Shown piece by piece: positions 10,101 to 18,314 of a stretch of DNA of 64,000 bases. Below the pieces are notes generated by a model. The model was not told the DNA's origin, searched no databases, and was given only the letters and a program-made list of their open reading frames with translations. The DNA comes from Ardenticatenaceae bacterium. Lineage in GTDB: Bacteria > Chloroflexota > Anaerolineae > Promineifilales > Promineifilaceae. Location: NCBI GenBank assembly GCA_020634415.1, contig JACKBT010000009.1:1-64000 (forward strand). Direction: 5' to 3'. The translations under genes and the position numbers were made by a program. Numbering within the stretch: position 1 is the first letter of the stretch; the number at the start of each line of letters is the position of its first letter.

Positions 10101-12462
10101 CATTGTCTTGCCAGACGGTACAGAAAGGATCGTTTGGGCAGAAGGCCGGCTGACCTATGATCCTTCAGGTCAACCCGCAACTGTGATCGGATACGTTCAA
10201 GACATCACTGACCGCAAACGCATCGAGAAAGCCCTGCTTGAAAGTGAAGAGAAGCTGCGGCTGTTCATCGAACATGCCCCCGCCTCGCTGGCGATGTTTG
10301 ATCGGGAGATGCGTTACCTGTCGTGCAGCTATCGTTGGCTGTCTGACTATTTCCTCGGCGATACCCCTGTGATCGGCCGTTCTCACTACGAGATCTTCCC
10401 CGAAATTACCGACGAATGGAAAGCCATTCACCAGCGCAGCCTGGCGGGGGAGGTGATACGGGCCGAGGAAGACAAATTTGTGCGTCTAGATGGCACAGTG
10501 CAGTGGCTGCGCTGGGAAGTACGCCCCTGGTATGCGGCCGATGATACGGTGGGGGGCATCGTCGTCTTCTCCGAAGACATCACCGAACGTAAAGATGCCG
10601 CCCTGGCGTTGGCACAAAGCGAAGCCCGCTACCGGGCCATTGTGGAAGACCAGACCGAACTCATCATGCGGGCACAGGGGGATGGCACGCTTTTGTTTGT
10701 CAATGAAGCGTACAGACGCATTTATGGCAGCACTGTTGAGCAGTTGAAAGAGCGCAATTTCTTCTCTTTGCTTGATGATCCCGAACGAACAACGGTGCAG
10801 GACAAGATAAGCCGACTGACCCCGGACAATCCCGTCGAGGTTAATGAACATCCCAAAAAAGCGGCTGACGGCCGTACTGTCTGGCTGCGCTGGACAGACC
10901 GGGGCATTTTTGACGAAGACGGCCGTTTACTGGAAATACAAGGCGTGGGCCACGACATCACCGAACGGCGCGAAGCCGAAGAGCGGCTGCGCCAAAGCGA
11001 AGCCCAACTACAGCACGTGATTGATGCCGTGCCTGATGGTGTTTTGCTGCTCGATGTCAACAGCATCATCCAACTGGCGAACCCGGTCGCCGAGCAATAT
11101 CTGGCTATGTTGGCACCGGATTGGGTAAACGGCCGTTTAACCCACCTCAGCGACTGGCCCATCAACGACCTGTTCACCTCCCCCCCCGATGGCCTCCTCC
11201 ACGAAATCATAGAAGGCGACCACATCTTCGGGGCCATCGCCCGTCCCGTCGAAATCGGAGCCTACAACTCCGGTTGGGTACTCGTCATCCACGACATGAC
11301 CCAAGAACGCACCATGCAGCAGCGTGCCCAGCAGCAAGAACGGCTGGCCGCCGTCGGCCAACTAGCCGCCGGCATCGCCCACGACTTCAACAATATCATG
11401 GCCGTCATCACCCTCTACTCCCAACTCGTCGCCCGCACCGTAGACATGCCCACCCGCGCCCACGACAGGTTGACCACCATCGAACAGCAAGCCAACCGCG
11501 CCACCGACCTCATCCAACAAATCCTCGACTTCAGCCGCCAATCCGTCTTAGAGCGGCAGCCCCTCGATCTGGTTCCCTTCACCAAAGAGCTGGTCAAACT
11601 GCTAGACCGCACCTTGCCCGAACACATCCAGATAGACCTGGCCTACACCGGCGACTCCCACATCATCCATGCCGATCCCTCACGCATTCAGCAAGTCATG
11701 ATGAACCTGGCCGTCAACGCCCGCGATGCCATGCCCGACGGCGGCCACCTGCACATTGACTTAACCCATCTGCACCTGGCAAAAAAGAAACACCTGCTCG
11801 TCCACACCATGCCCCCCGGCAACTGGGTGCAAATTGAAATCACCGACACGGGCAGCGGCATCCCCCCCCAGGCACTGCCCCAAATTTTTGAACCATTCTT
11901 TACCACCAAAGAGGTGGGCAAAGGCACGGGGCTGGGGCTGGCGCAGGTGTATGGCATTATACAGCAGCATGAGGGCTATGTTGACGTATCTACCCAACTA
12001 GGCCAGGGAACCACTTTTACCCTCTACTTTCCGGCCTTCGCCCCCCATGAAAAGCAAATAGATGCCCAAGAAAAACGGATGTTGGCGTTAGGGGAGGGAC
12101 AGGTCATCCTGCTTGTGGAAGACAATTCCCCCACCCGGCAGGCATTGCAAGACAGTCTAACACTGCTTAATTATGTGGTGCTGGAAGCGAGAAACGGCCG
12201 TGAAGCCCTCCACATCCTCGCCCAACAAGCCAACCAAATAGACCTCATCCTCAGTGATGTCGTCATGCCCGAAATGGGCGGGGTAGCCCTGCTCCACGCC
12301 ATCCGCCAGCAAAACCTGCCCATCCCCGTCATCCTCCTCACCGGCCACCCCCTCAACCGCGAATTGGAAGATTTGCAATCGCTGGGCCTGGCTGGCTGGC
12401 TGCTCAAGCCCCCCCACCTGGCTGACCTCAGCGATCTGCTGGCACAAGTTTTAGCCACATAA
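7123..12462 (+). CDS. Multi-PAS hybrid sensor histidine kinase
   Basis: A 1779-residue soluble hybrid kinase. I count ten PAS/PAC units, each closing with a DITER/DITDR/DITDH-type motif followed by a coiled-coil linker (ALxxSExRY), plus an eleventh PAS before the kinase core (IDAVPDGVLLLD). The dimerisation histidine is in AAGIAHDFNNIMAVI (residue ~1420). The ATPase domain has NLAVNARDAMPDGG, DTGSGIPP and GTGLGLAQVYGI. A C-terminal receiver (~1660-1779) has acidic VEDN and phospho-acceptor Asp in ILSDVVMPEMGG (~1711). No membrane segment or DNA-binding output is present, so signal output probably passes by phosphorelay to an unlinked partner. The start at 7123 follows GAGGA by 7 bases; the GTG at 7108 is poorer. 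Confidence 0.95.
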   Translation: MDEVIHSEKNTSLKALLGENFAWGVIDALGQGVTVLDADGRFTYANPAYAQMVGRTPEGLIGLTPFDVNHPDDHDQLQQIKQQRWAGTQSTYEARLVKPDGTVVYANITGVPRWQNNEVIGSYAIVTDITEQKLAEMRLRQSEHRFQVLTELTSDIAASVRLEENGRLIPEWLNGSFTQITGYAPEEIETIGGLSALWHPDDLADRQQMITKILQGESFVDEYRIITKDGRIRWLRNHIQPELDPDTGQLRRFYTALQDITERKETALAVEIQGQFIHKILAANPNVLYIFDLDQQKPVFLNEQAAAILNFTPTDIADMRSGFLPEMVHPEDLPTLMAHFARLQTAADDDILEFEYRMRHPDGTYHWFNSRDTVFKRDENGRVQQILGSATDITDHKQALNALQKSQSQLAGILDSAMDAVVIIDEAQTIVMFNAAAEQLFGYAAAEIIGQPHSLLLPQRFRAGHEHLVRQFAQSGVTIRSMNHLGSLRALRANGQEFPVEVSISQAKTDGETVYTAILRDITARQEAQAALTASEERYRALTEHSQDGVLIYDLNGYIVYVSPTTTRMMGYATTEILAADPVQFTHPDDLPGLLVTLNELLQTPGRTITTQYRMRHKDGSWRWLESNISNFTHEAAINGLIFNFRDITDRQTADEALRQSEERYRTTLENMLEGCQIIGFDWTYHYVNNAAASQGRQPKEALLGHTMMAVYPGIETTDLFAVLQRCMNERTTAQMENEFVYADGRRGWFELSIQPVPEGLFILSFDITERNRVEAALQQTQENLRMAYEAAEIGIWRNDLVAGILHLDERARTHYGFTRSEITLPELFSRVHPEDVEYLQTVIHAAISSDSGEKVAAEYRVIHPDGSVHWLVVRVRVEFAGEGAQRHAIVGHGTTQDITERKQSETAIRELQNILAEAESVAQIGSWQWDLQTQKVTWSDEMFVLFGMNPKGFDGDLTQIINTRIHPDDLEAVNRANLAVLEGHNPVPLEYRIVLPDGTERIVWAEGRLTYDPSGQPATVIGYVQDITDRKRIEKALLESEEKLRLFIEHAPASLAMFDREMRYLSCSYRWLSDYFLGDTPVIGRSHYEIFPEITDEWKAIHQRSLAGEVIRAEEDKFVRLDGTVQWLRWEVRPWYAADDTVGGIVVFSEDITERKDAALALAQSEARYRAIVEDQTELIMRAQGDGTLLFVNEAYRRIYGSTVEQLKERNFFSLLDDPERTTVQDKISRLTPDNPVEVNEHPKKAADGRTVWLRWTDRGIFDEDGRLLEIQGVGHDITERREAEERLRQSEAQLQHVIDAVPDGVLLLDVNSIIQLANPVAEQYLAMLAPDWVNGRLTHLSDWPINDLFTSPPDGLLHEIIEGDHIFGAIARPVEIGAYNSGWVLVIHDMTQERTMQQRAQQQERLAAVGQLAAGIAHDFNNIMAVITLYSQLVARTVDMPTRAHDRLTTIEQQANRATDLIQQILDFSRQSVLERQPLDLVPFTKELVKLLDRTLPEHIQIDLAYTGDSHIIHADPSRIQQVMMNLAVNARDAMPDGGHLHIDLTHLHLAKKKHLLVHTMPPGNWVQIEITDTGSGIPPQALPQIFEPFFTTKEVGKGTGLGLAQVYGIIQQHEGYVDVSTQLGQGTTFTLYFPAFAPHEKQIDAQEKRMLALGEGQVILLVEDNSPTRQALQDSLTLLNYVVLEARNGREALHILAQQANQIDLILSDVVMPEMGGVALLHAIRQQNLPIPVILLTGHPLNRELEDLQSLGLAGWLLKPPHLADLSDLLAQVLAT

Positions 12463-12470
12463 AGCCAGAC

Positions 12471-12498
12471 GATGTGGGGCAGGCTTCAGCCCCACATC
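12471..12498 (+). terminator. Hairpin after the PAS kinase
   Basis: A 10-bp perfect stem GATGTGGGGC / GCCCCACATC with an 8-base loop, 8 bases past the stop. There is no U-run, so termination efficiency is uncertain. Confidence 0.6.
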
Positions 12499-12618
12499 AG
12501 GCCCACCATCTGAAAAAATTCCCAAACAAAGAACGGCCGTTCACTTCTTCATTCAGCCGCCAAAGTATCCTTTTCTGCCTGGAAAAGCTACAATCTCCGA
12601 TGAAGATCATGCTAAAGG

Positions 12619-14112
12619 ACTTGAGTTTAGAGCCATAAAGGCTCATGCACCTTAAAAAAACAATGAAATTGGTGGATATTTGGTTGTATGAACACGCAAA
12701 CCAATACCCACCAATTTCGAGAAGAAGTGTACCAAAGCCTGGAACAGCGTGCAGACGCTGGGCTAGACTTGATTGACGCGCTCACGAGTGCAGTTGTCGT
12801 TGAATCACCGGTAGCAATAAGCGAATCGCCACTCTTTCGTCGCGGTTTCAGTAGCGTTTATGACTTCCTGAAGCATGGACGAATGAACAAAGCCCAGCTA
12901 CGCCGAACACTATACCGTCACCAACCCGATGGGATGGAATGCATCGCTGGTTACGAACTGTACGCCGTAGATTGCACAGAAGACGAACATCCCGAAGCGG
13001 ATACGTTGCCTGACCGACATCAAACACGCAAAGGGAAGTTTGCTCCCAAAATCATTGGTCATCGTTATTCTTGGATAGCTCGTCTGGGACAGTGGCGGAC
13101 ATCCTGGTGTTTACCGCAAGATGTAGCACGGGTGGCTACAGACACAACAGACAGCCAAGTGGCAGCGGAACAAGTTCAGGAAGTTGACCGCAGAAGCAAG
13201 CGACTCAAGGTGGTTGTGGCCGACTCGCTGTACGGCAACACCCACTTTCTAACTGTTTTCATGCTGGTTTCGACCATTTTTGCACTGGTGCGTCTGCGTA
13301 GCAACCGTGTTTTGTATGAAGAACCACCGCCACATGAGGGCAAACGGGGACGACCACATAAGCACGGAGCCAAGTTCAAGCTCAAAGAACCACACCGTCC
13401 CCCTGACCGACATGAACTGTTCTTTTTGTTGGGGCAAACTGTGCGGCTCCAAGCCTGGCACAATCTGCATTTCTACAAATTGCCATTTCTGGTTGGACTG
13501 GTGTTACGCGTTGAGTTTCTCCGTGCCGATGGCACACCGCGCTACAAGCGTCCTTTGTACCTTTTTTGGACGGGGCCAACAACGACACCGCTATCAGAGT
13601 TGTGTCGGATGTACTTATGGCGTTTTGCCATTGAGCATATGTTTCGCTTTCTCAAACAACACATGGGTCTTTCGACAAGTCGGTCGCCGAACTTGGCCCA
13701 CAACGAACGCTGGATGTGGTGTTGTGCTTTGGCTTATGCCCAACTGGCATTGATGCGTCACGCTGTCGCTGACCAACGCCCCCCTTGGCATCCGCGTCAC
13801 ACTCAGGGACAACCTAAGCCTATGACGCCCAGGCAAGTGCAGCGAGTCGCCTTATCATTTTTGCTTGTGTTGGGCTCACCGGCTCAACCGACCCAACCTG
13901 CCGGAAAAGGCACCGGACGACCTTTCGGCTATCATCCCCAGCCACGCCCACGCCATCCTGTGGTCAAAAAGTGCAAAAACAAGCGCAGAAAACGCTAATT
14001 GACGGCTTTGGGAACACAATTCAGTTGTTAATGTATGAAGCGTACAGACTTCTGTCTTATTCGCTTACCTTATCCCTACTCGTCGTTTGACGCATAGGGT
14101 CTAAACTCAAGT
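12619..14112 (+). mobile_element. Complete insertion sequence (DDE transposase), ~1.49 kb
   Basis: The ends carry inverted repeats ACTTGAGTTTAGA (12619) and TCTAAACTCAAGT (ending 14112), 13 bp perfect with weaker extension. Both sides are flanked by the 5-bp direct repeat AAAGG (12614-12618 and 14113-14117), a clear target-site duplication. The element encodes one transposase and contains no ACGGCCGT octamer, unlike the surrounding DNA. The intact ends and frame suggest a recent, possibly still active insertion. Confidence 0.9.
12688..13998 (+). CDS. IS transposase, DDE superfamily
   Basis: A 436-residue transposase filling the insertion sequence. The probable catalytic triad is Asp in YAVDCTEDEHPEADT, Asp in VVVADSLYGNTHFL, and Glu in WRFAIEHMFRFLKQHMGL; the YxxR/WRFAIE-type segment with a following KQHMGL is typical of IS4/IS701-like DDE enzymes. 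The C-terminus is strongly basic (KKCKNKRRKR). ATG at 12688 follows the left inverted repeat by ~60 bp. A small hairpin GAGCC-ATAAA-GGCTC near 12631 lies in the leader and may limit read-in transcription. The exact IS family should be settled by database comparison; the 5-bp duplication is atypical of IS701 (4 bp). Confidence 0.9.
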   Translation: MNTQTNTHQFREEVYQSLEQRADAGLDLIDALTSAVVVESPVAISESPLFRRGFSSVYDFLKHGRMNKAQLRRTLYRHQPDGMECIAGYELYAVDCTEDEHPEADTLPDRHQTRKGKFAPKIIGHRYSWIARLGQWRTSWCLPQDVARVATDTTDSQVAAEQVQEVDRRSKRLKVVVADSLYGNTHFLTVFMLVSTIFALVRLRSNRVLYEEPPPHEGKRGRPHKHGAKFKLKEPHRPPDRHELFFLLGQTVRLQAWHNLHFYKLPFLVGLVLRVEFLRADGTPRYKRPLYLFWTGPTTTPLSELCRMYLWRFAIEHMFRFLKQHMGLSTSRSPNLAHNERWMWCCALAYAQLALMRHAVADQRPPWHPRHTQGQPKPMTPRQVQRVALSFLLVLGSPAQPTQPAGKGTGRPFGYHPQPRPRHPVVKKCKNKRRKR

Positions 14113-14124
14113 AAAGGAGTAACT

Positions 14125-15249
14125 GTGGCTTTTATGAGTGAACATTTGTTGGATTTCATGTGGGAACGTTATCCCCAAAGACAAAAGTGGAGTTCTTCGG
14201 TATGGTGGTTTTATCTGCTGTTCCCCCAGAGTGACCAGGGCTTCAGCCGACAGCAGGCCATGTTTACCCTGGTGTCCAGAGTCGGCCAGCAGGTAGCCAT
14301 CAATGATGTCTGGCATACCGGGTTAAAACATCCACCAGAAACGGCCGTTTCCCCCCACCCCGAAACCCTCAACCTCATGGCCCTCGGCTGGATACACGAC
14401 GGCCAGAAAATGCACGACCAAATCGTCTGTAACCCCCTCACAGGAACCCTGCAACACGGCAGCGTCGGCGGCTGGCAAGCCGACACCGGCTATGGCGGCG
14501 CAATCCGCGCCGCTGGCAGCAAACCCTACCAACTGCACAACCAGTTCACCGGCCCCCGCGGCCAGGCCACCTTCGACTTTTGGGGCAGCCCCGCTGCCCC
14601 CACCCTGCGCCCCGAACCCGTAGACATGCAAACCGGTTTTGGCGATGCCCATGTGCTGTATTGGGGACACGGCCGTTTCGCCGGTGAATTTGCCACGCCA
14701 GACGGCCGTATCCACCACTGGCAAGGCATCGGCTACTTCCAACGCATCTGCCTCAACATCCTCCCCTTCCCCTGGAAGTGGATTTACGCCATCTTCGACG
14801 ACGAAAGCATCTTCTCCTGCTTCATCCCCTACTTGGGGCCACACCTGCTGCGGCGCGGCCACTGGTTCTTCCCCAACTGGCTGGAACAAGCCACCCTCCC
14901 CATCCGCAGCAGCGGCTACTTCAGCCGCAGCCCCCAGCATGAACAAATCTATTTTGACAATGTGCGCGTCACCCCGCTCTTACAGCGCGGCCAGAATCCC
15001 GACTTCGCCATCACCTGCGCCAATCAGCAAGGAGACACGCTCCAGTTCCGTGCCAACAGCCACTGCCACAAAGAGATTATTTTGAAACGGCCGCTTCTCA
15101 CCCGCCACCTCACCAGCCACTACCACTACAACGAATACCTCTTCGAGGTTGGCGATTTCCAGGCCAACATCAACGGCACAGCCCTAGACCAGTCAACCCT
15201 GGGCAAAGGCGTGGGCAACTGTGAGTACACCTGGGGATTGGGTTTATAA
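14125..15249 (+). CDS. Lipocalin-like (AttH/CrtC-type) protein
   Basis: A 374-residue soluble protein without signal peptide. The N-terminal WWFYLLFPQSDQGF, the many aromatic beta-strand segments, and the ending GKGVGNCEYTWGLG resemble the two-lobed lipocalin fold of CrtC (hydroxyneurosporene/carotenoid hydratase) and AttH proteins, whose last motif is GxGYxEW-like. The assignment is tentative and no substrate can be named. GTG at 14125 is chosen because AAAGGAG stands 5 bases upstream. That ribosome site overlaps the right target duplication of the IS, so the gene has been cut from its original promoter and may now depend on transcription from within the IS. Confidence 0.55.
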   Translation: MAFMSEHLLDFMWERYPQRQKWSSSVWWFYLLFPQSDQGFSRQQAMFTLVSRVGQQVAINDVWHTGLKHPPETAVSPHPETLNLMALGWIHDGQKMHDQIVCNPLTGTLQHGSVGGWQADTGYGGAIRAAGSKPYQLHNQFTGPRGQATFDFWGSPAAPTLRPEPVDMQTGFGDAHVLYWGHGRFAGEFATPDGRIHHWQGIGYFQRICLNILPFPWKWIYAIFDDESIFSCFIPYLGPHLLRRGHWFFPNWLEQATLPIRSSGYFSRSPQHEQIYFDNVRVTPLLQRGQNPDFAITCANQQGDTLQFRANSHCHKEIILKRPLLTRHLTSHYHYNEYLFEVGDFQANINGTALDQSTLGKGVGNCEYTWGLGL

Positions 15250-15353
15250 GAAACAGGTAAGATAGTTTAATATCAAATTATTTAATATTGACCTATATAT
15301 ATTTTGCCAGTATTATCTTGACATCAAACTAATTTGGCATTGATTCAATCATC
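15250..15353 (+). promoter_or_regulatory. AT-rich promoter region of the marR-led cluster
   Basis: A 104-bp AT-rich spacer. TTGACA lies near 15319 without a convincing -10 at 17 bases. Upstream, the imperfect dyad TATCAAATTA / TTAATATTGA (about 15280-15300) has the look of a MarR-type operator and may be where the downstream regulator acts on its own promoter. Confidence 0.4.
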
Positions 15354-15803
15354 ATGGGAACACACTACACGGGCACAGACGAAGAAATACGCGCCCTCGA
15401 CACCTACATCAAATTATCCCGCGCCGCCGACTCTGTCACGCAGCGCATCAACGCCCACTTGCGTGAACACGATCTCACCCTCAGCCAATTTGGCACATTA
15501 GAAGCCCTGTACCACCTCGGCCCCATGCAGTTGGGCGAACTGGGCACAAAGATTCTCAAAAGCAGCGGCAACATGACGCTGGTAGCTGACAATCTCGTCA
15601 ATCGTGGCCTTGTTTACCGCCAGCGGCGCGAAGATGACCGCCGCTGTGTGGATATTCATCTCACCGAAGCGGGGCGTGCTTTGGTGCAAACTATCATGCA
15701 GCCCCATGTCACCCAGGTTGTACAGGCACTTAACGTCTTATCCGCGTCAGAGCAGGAGCAGTTGGCGGCATTGTGCCGCACACTTGGTCTGGCGCAGGCT
15801 TAA
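15354..15803 (+). CDS. MarR-family transcriptional regulator (MhqR-like)
   Basis: A 149-residue winged-helix regulator. The recognition-helix region LGELGTKILKSSGNMTLVADNLVNRGLVYRQRREDDRRCVDIHLTEAGRALV matches the MarR family, including the wing arginines DDRR. It heads a run of a ring-cleaving dioxygenase-like VOC protein and a carboxylesterase, the same combination that MhqR represses in Bacillus (mhqNOD, mhqED) in response to quinones and catechols. By analogy it is likely a self-regulating repressor. No ribosome site is obvious before the ATG. Confidence 0.88.
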   Translation: MGTHYTGTDEEIRALDTYIKLSRAADSVTQRINAHLREHDLTLSQFGTLEALYHLGPMQLGELGTKILKSSGNMTLVADNLVNRGLVYRQRREDDRRCVDIHLTEAGRALVQTIMQPHVTQVVQALNVLSASEQEQLAALCRTLGLAQA

Positions 15804-15816
15804 CAGGAGCAAGAAG

Positions 15817-16782
15817 ATGCAGCCTATTCAGGGTTTACACCATATAACGGCCGTTGCCAGCAACCCCCAAACCAACGTGGACTTTTACCACCACCTCCTC
15901 GGCCAACGGCTCGTCAAAAAAACCGTCAACTTCGACGATCCCGGCACCTATCATCTCTATTACGGCGATGAAGTAGGCACACCCGGTACGATCATGACCT
16001 ACTTCCCCTGGCAAAATATGCGGCGGGGGCAAAAAGGCAATGGCGAAACGGCCGCTATGGCCTACACCATTCGTCCTGAATCCCTCGGCTACTGGCAAGA
16101 TCGCCTCAAGCGCCAGGGCGTTACAGTGGGCCAAACCACCACCCGCTTCGGCGTGGATGTCCTCACCTTCACCGACCCCGACGGCCTCGTTCTCGAACTG
16201 ATTCCATCTGAAGAACCGGCCACGCTGCGCCATTGGCACAAAGGGCCAGTGCCCGAAGCACACGCGCTGCGCGGCTTTCACGGCGTAACGCTGTGGCTGG
16301 ATGAGGTAGAGCCAACGGCCCAAACCCTCACCGACCACATGGACTACCAATTCGTAGGGCAGGAAGGCAATCGCTATCGCTATCGGGGTGCAGCCAACGA
16401 CATCGGCATGTATGTGGATATTTTGCATCGGCCCGGGCAGCCACACGGCCGTTTTGGGGCCGGTTCCATCCACCACATCGCCTTCCGCACTGTGGATGAT
16501 GCCGGGCAGTTAGAATATTTGCACCGTTTACAGCAGGCTGGCCTACGCGTCACGCCCGTGCAAGATCGGCAATATTTCCACTCCATCTACTTCCGCACCC
16601 CCGGCCACGTGCTGTTCGAGGTCGCCACCGACGCGCCCGGCTTCCCCTACGACGAACCCGTCGCCGAACTAGGCACACATCTCAAGCTGCCCCCCTGGCT
16701 GGAACCCAACCGCGCCCAAATCGAGCAGATTTTGCCCCACTTCGAGCTAAAACCTGTCGAGCCGGAGGTCGTTCATGTCTAA
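15817..16782 (+). CDS. mhqO: Ring-cleaving dioxygenase, MhqO-like (VOC family)
   Basis: A 321-residue protein with two vicinal-oxygen-chelate modules. The opening GLHHITAVASNPQTNVDFYHHLLGQRLVKKTVNFDDP is characteristic of MhqO/LinE-related extradiol dioxygenases. Likely metal ligands are His in GLHHIT, His in SIHHIAFRT and Glu in VLFEVATD. Family members open or detoxify hydroquinone and catechol rings. The start at 15817 has AGGAG 7 bases upstream; earlier in-frame starts lie inside marR. The 3' end overlaps the next gene by 8 bp, so the two are co-transcribed. Confidence 0.87.
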   Translation: MQPIQGLHHITAVASNPQTNVDFYHHLLGQRLVKKTVNFDDPGTYHLYYGDEVGTPGTIMTYFPWQNMRRGQKGNGETAAMAYTIRPESLGYWQDRLKRQGVTVGQTTTRFGVDVLTFTDPDGLVLELIPSEEPATLRHWHKGPVPEAHALRGFHGVTLWLDEVEPTAQTLTDHMDYQFVGQEGNRYRYRGAANDIGMYVDILHRPGQPHGRFGAGSIHHIAFRTVDDAGQLEYLHRLQQAGLRVTPVQDRQYFHSIYFRTPGHVLFEVATDAPGFPYDEPVAELGTHLKLPPWLEPNRAQIEQILPHFELKPVEPEVVHV

Positions 16783-17419
16783 CGGCCCCCATCAAGGACA
16801 ACAAGTTTATGCCACAGGTAAACCTTTGGCAGAGGCCAAAGCGGCCATGATTTTGGTGCATGGGCGCGGGGCCACCGCCCCCAGCATCCTGGAATTAAGC
16901 AGCGTCCTGCACCATCCCCACATGGCCTATCTGGCCCCACAAGCACAGGGCAACACCTGGTATCCCTACAGCTTCCTCTCGCCCATCTCGCAAAATGAGC
17001 CGGGCATTACTTCTGGTTTGCAAGCGATAGCTGATTTGGTGGCACAGATTGAAGCGGCCGATATTCCAACTGACAAAATCATCATCGGCGGCTTCTCGCA
17101 GGGGGCGTGTCTGGCAAGTGAATTTGTGGTTCGCCACCCGCAGCGGTATGGTGGGCTGCTGGTTTTCAGCGGCGGCGTGATTGGGCCGTTGGGCATGGAG
17201 CGCCATGACACAGGTTCGCTTGAGGGGATGCCGGTTTTCATGGGATGTAGTGATGTAGACCCGCACATTCCGGTGGAACGGGTGGAGGAAACGGCCCAAG
17301 TCCTCACCCAACTCGGTGCCCAGGTCAACAAAAAAATCTATCCCCACATGGCCCACACCATCATCCAAGATGAGGTTGATGAGGCCATGAAAATTGTGAA
17401 AAAAGTAGCTAGAGACTAG
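16775..17419 (+). CDS. mhqD: Phospholipase/carboxylesterase, MhqD-like
   Basis: A 214-residue alpha/beta hydrolase. ILVHGRGATAPS forms the oxyanion region, GFSQGACLASEF is the nucleophile elbow (GxSxG), Asp in CSDVDPHIPV and His in PHMAHTI complete the triad. This is the MhqD/YodD-type esterase that accompanies MhqO. It overlaps mhqO by 8 bp and has GGAGG at 16762. The last codons (VARD and stop) fall inside a copy of repeat family B, so the C-terminus has been set by repeat insertion. Confidence 0.87.
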   Translation: MSNGPHQGQQVYATGKPLAEAKAAMILVHGRGATAPSILELSSVLHHPHMAYLAPQAQGNTWYPYSFLSPISQNEPGITSGLQAIADLVAQIEAADIPTDKIIIGGFSQGACLASEFVVRHPQRYGGLLVFSGGVIGPLGMERHDTGSLEGMPVFMGCSDVDPHIPVERVEETAQVLTQLGAQVNKKIYPHMAHTIIQDEVDEAMKIVKKVARD

Positions 17420-17482
17420 AGACTGGAGACTAGAGATTATGCCGCTACGCTAAAAGTCTCTAATCTCTAGTCTCCAATCTCC
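17411..17482. repeat. Palindromic element family B, copy 2
   Basis: Arms AGAGACTAGAGACTGGAGAC and their inverted complement enclose ATTATGCCGCTACGCTAAAAG. The left arm supplies the stop codon of the esterase gene. The element separates that gene from the VOC gene at 17509. Confidence 0.82.
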
Positions 17483-17508
17483 TAACATAAAACTGGAGAA
17501 ATCATTCA

Positions 17509-18141
17509 ATGCGTAAATTACAAACCCAAGGTGTCCATCACATTACGTTTGTCGGGGCCGACCGGCAGACATCTATTGGTTTCTGGGAAGGGGTGCTGGG
17601 TATGCCCTTTATTTTTGAGCAGCCCAACCTGGATGTACCAGAGGAAAGCCACTTGTACTTCGACCCCGGAGACGGCCGTCTCATCACCGTCTTCACCAAC
17701 GAAAACCGCCGCCCCGACCCCACCCCCAACCCCGAAGGCATCGGCAACCTACAGCACATCGCCTTCAACGTCTCCCGCGCTACCTTCACCCAGGCCGCCC
17801 AACGCCTCAACGAACGCGGCATCAAAAACACCGGCGAAGTAGATCGCGGCTTTATGTACTCCATCTATTTCCGTGATCCTCTGGGGCAGTTAGTGGAACT
17901 GGCCTCTTACAAATTCGAGCCGCCGGTAGGCATCACCCATGCCGAAGTGCTGCTAGAAGCCCACAAACTGCGCGTCGCCCGCGGCGACTACAACATCACA
18001 GACGAGCATCTAGCCGATGCCCTGGAAATTCTCACCACCCGCACCACCCGCACCCTCTCCGACGACCGCACCCCCCAAGACCCCTACACCTACACTGGCT
18101 CCGGCATTTACACCAACCGCCACATTGAAGATAGCCAGTAG
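17509..18141 (+). CDS. VOC-family (glyoxalase/extradiol dioxygenase-like) protein
   Basis: A 210-residue single VOC protein: HHITFVGADRQTSIGFWEGVLGMPF at the N-terminus and LQHIAFNVSRATF plus a MYSIYFRDPLGQLVELAS module. Candidate metal ligands are His in VHHIT, His in LQHIA and Glu in VELAS. The C-terminal ~60 residues (HAEVLLEAHKLRVARGDYNITDEHLADALEIL) are an added helical part. It probably belongs with the upstream quinone/aromatic response genes, from which a repeat now separates it. GGAGA precedes the ATG. Confidence 0.8.
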   Translation: MRKLQTQGVHHITFVGADRQTSIGFWEGVLGMPFIFEQPNLDVPEESHLYFDPGDGRLITVFTNENRRPDPTPNPEGIGNLQHIAFNVSRATFTQAAQRLNERGIKNTGEVDRGFMYSIYFRDPLGQLVELASYKFEPPVGITHAEVLLEAHKLRVARGDYNITDEHLADALEILTTRTTRTLSDDRTPQDPYTYTGSGIYTNRHIEDSQ

Positions 18142-18147
18142 CAGGTG

Positions 18148-18180
18148 GCAGGAGGCAGGTACTTGCTACCTGCCTCCTGC
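18148..18180. repeat. Palindrome family F, copy 1
   Basis: A 14-bp stem GCAGGAGGCAGGTA / TACCTGCCTCCTGC with a 5-base loop, starting 7 bases after the VOC stop. It is related in style to the GGCAAGTGGCAA palindrome at 44645. It is followed by pyrimidine-rich CCCCTTGCCCC, so it may end transcription. Confidence 0.65.
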
Positions 18181-18314
18181 CCCTTGCCCCTTGCCCCACC
18201 TCCCCCCTTACTAAAAAGACATTTTCATTGTCAGGTATCTTGCGTATACTGCCGCTACGCTCCTTAATAGTATTTCCCAATTTTTTCCCCAATTTCCCCC
18301 TTAGGAGGTAGTAC

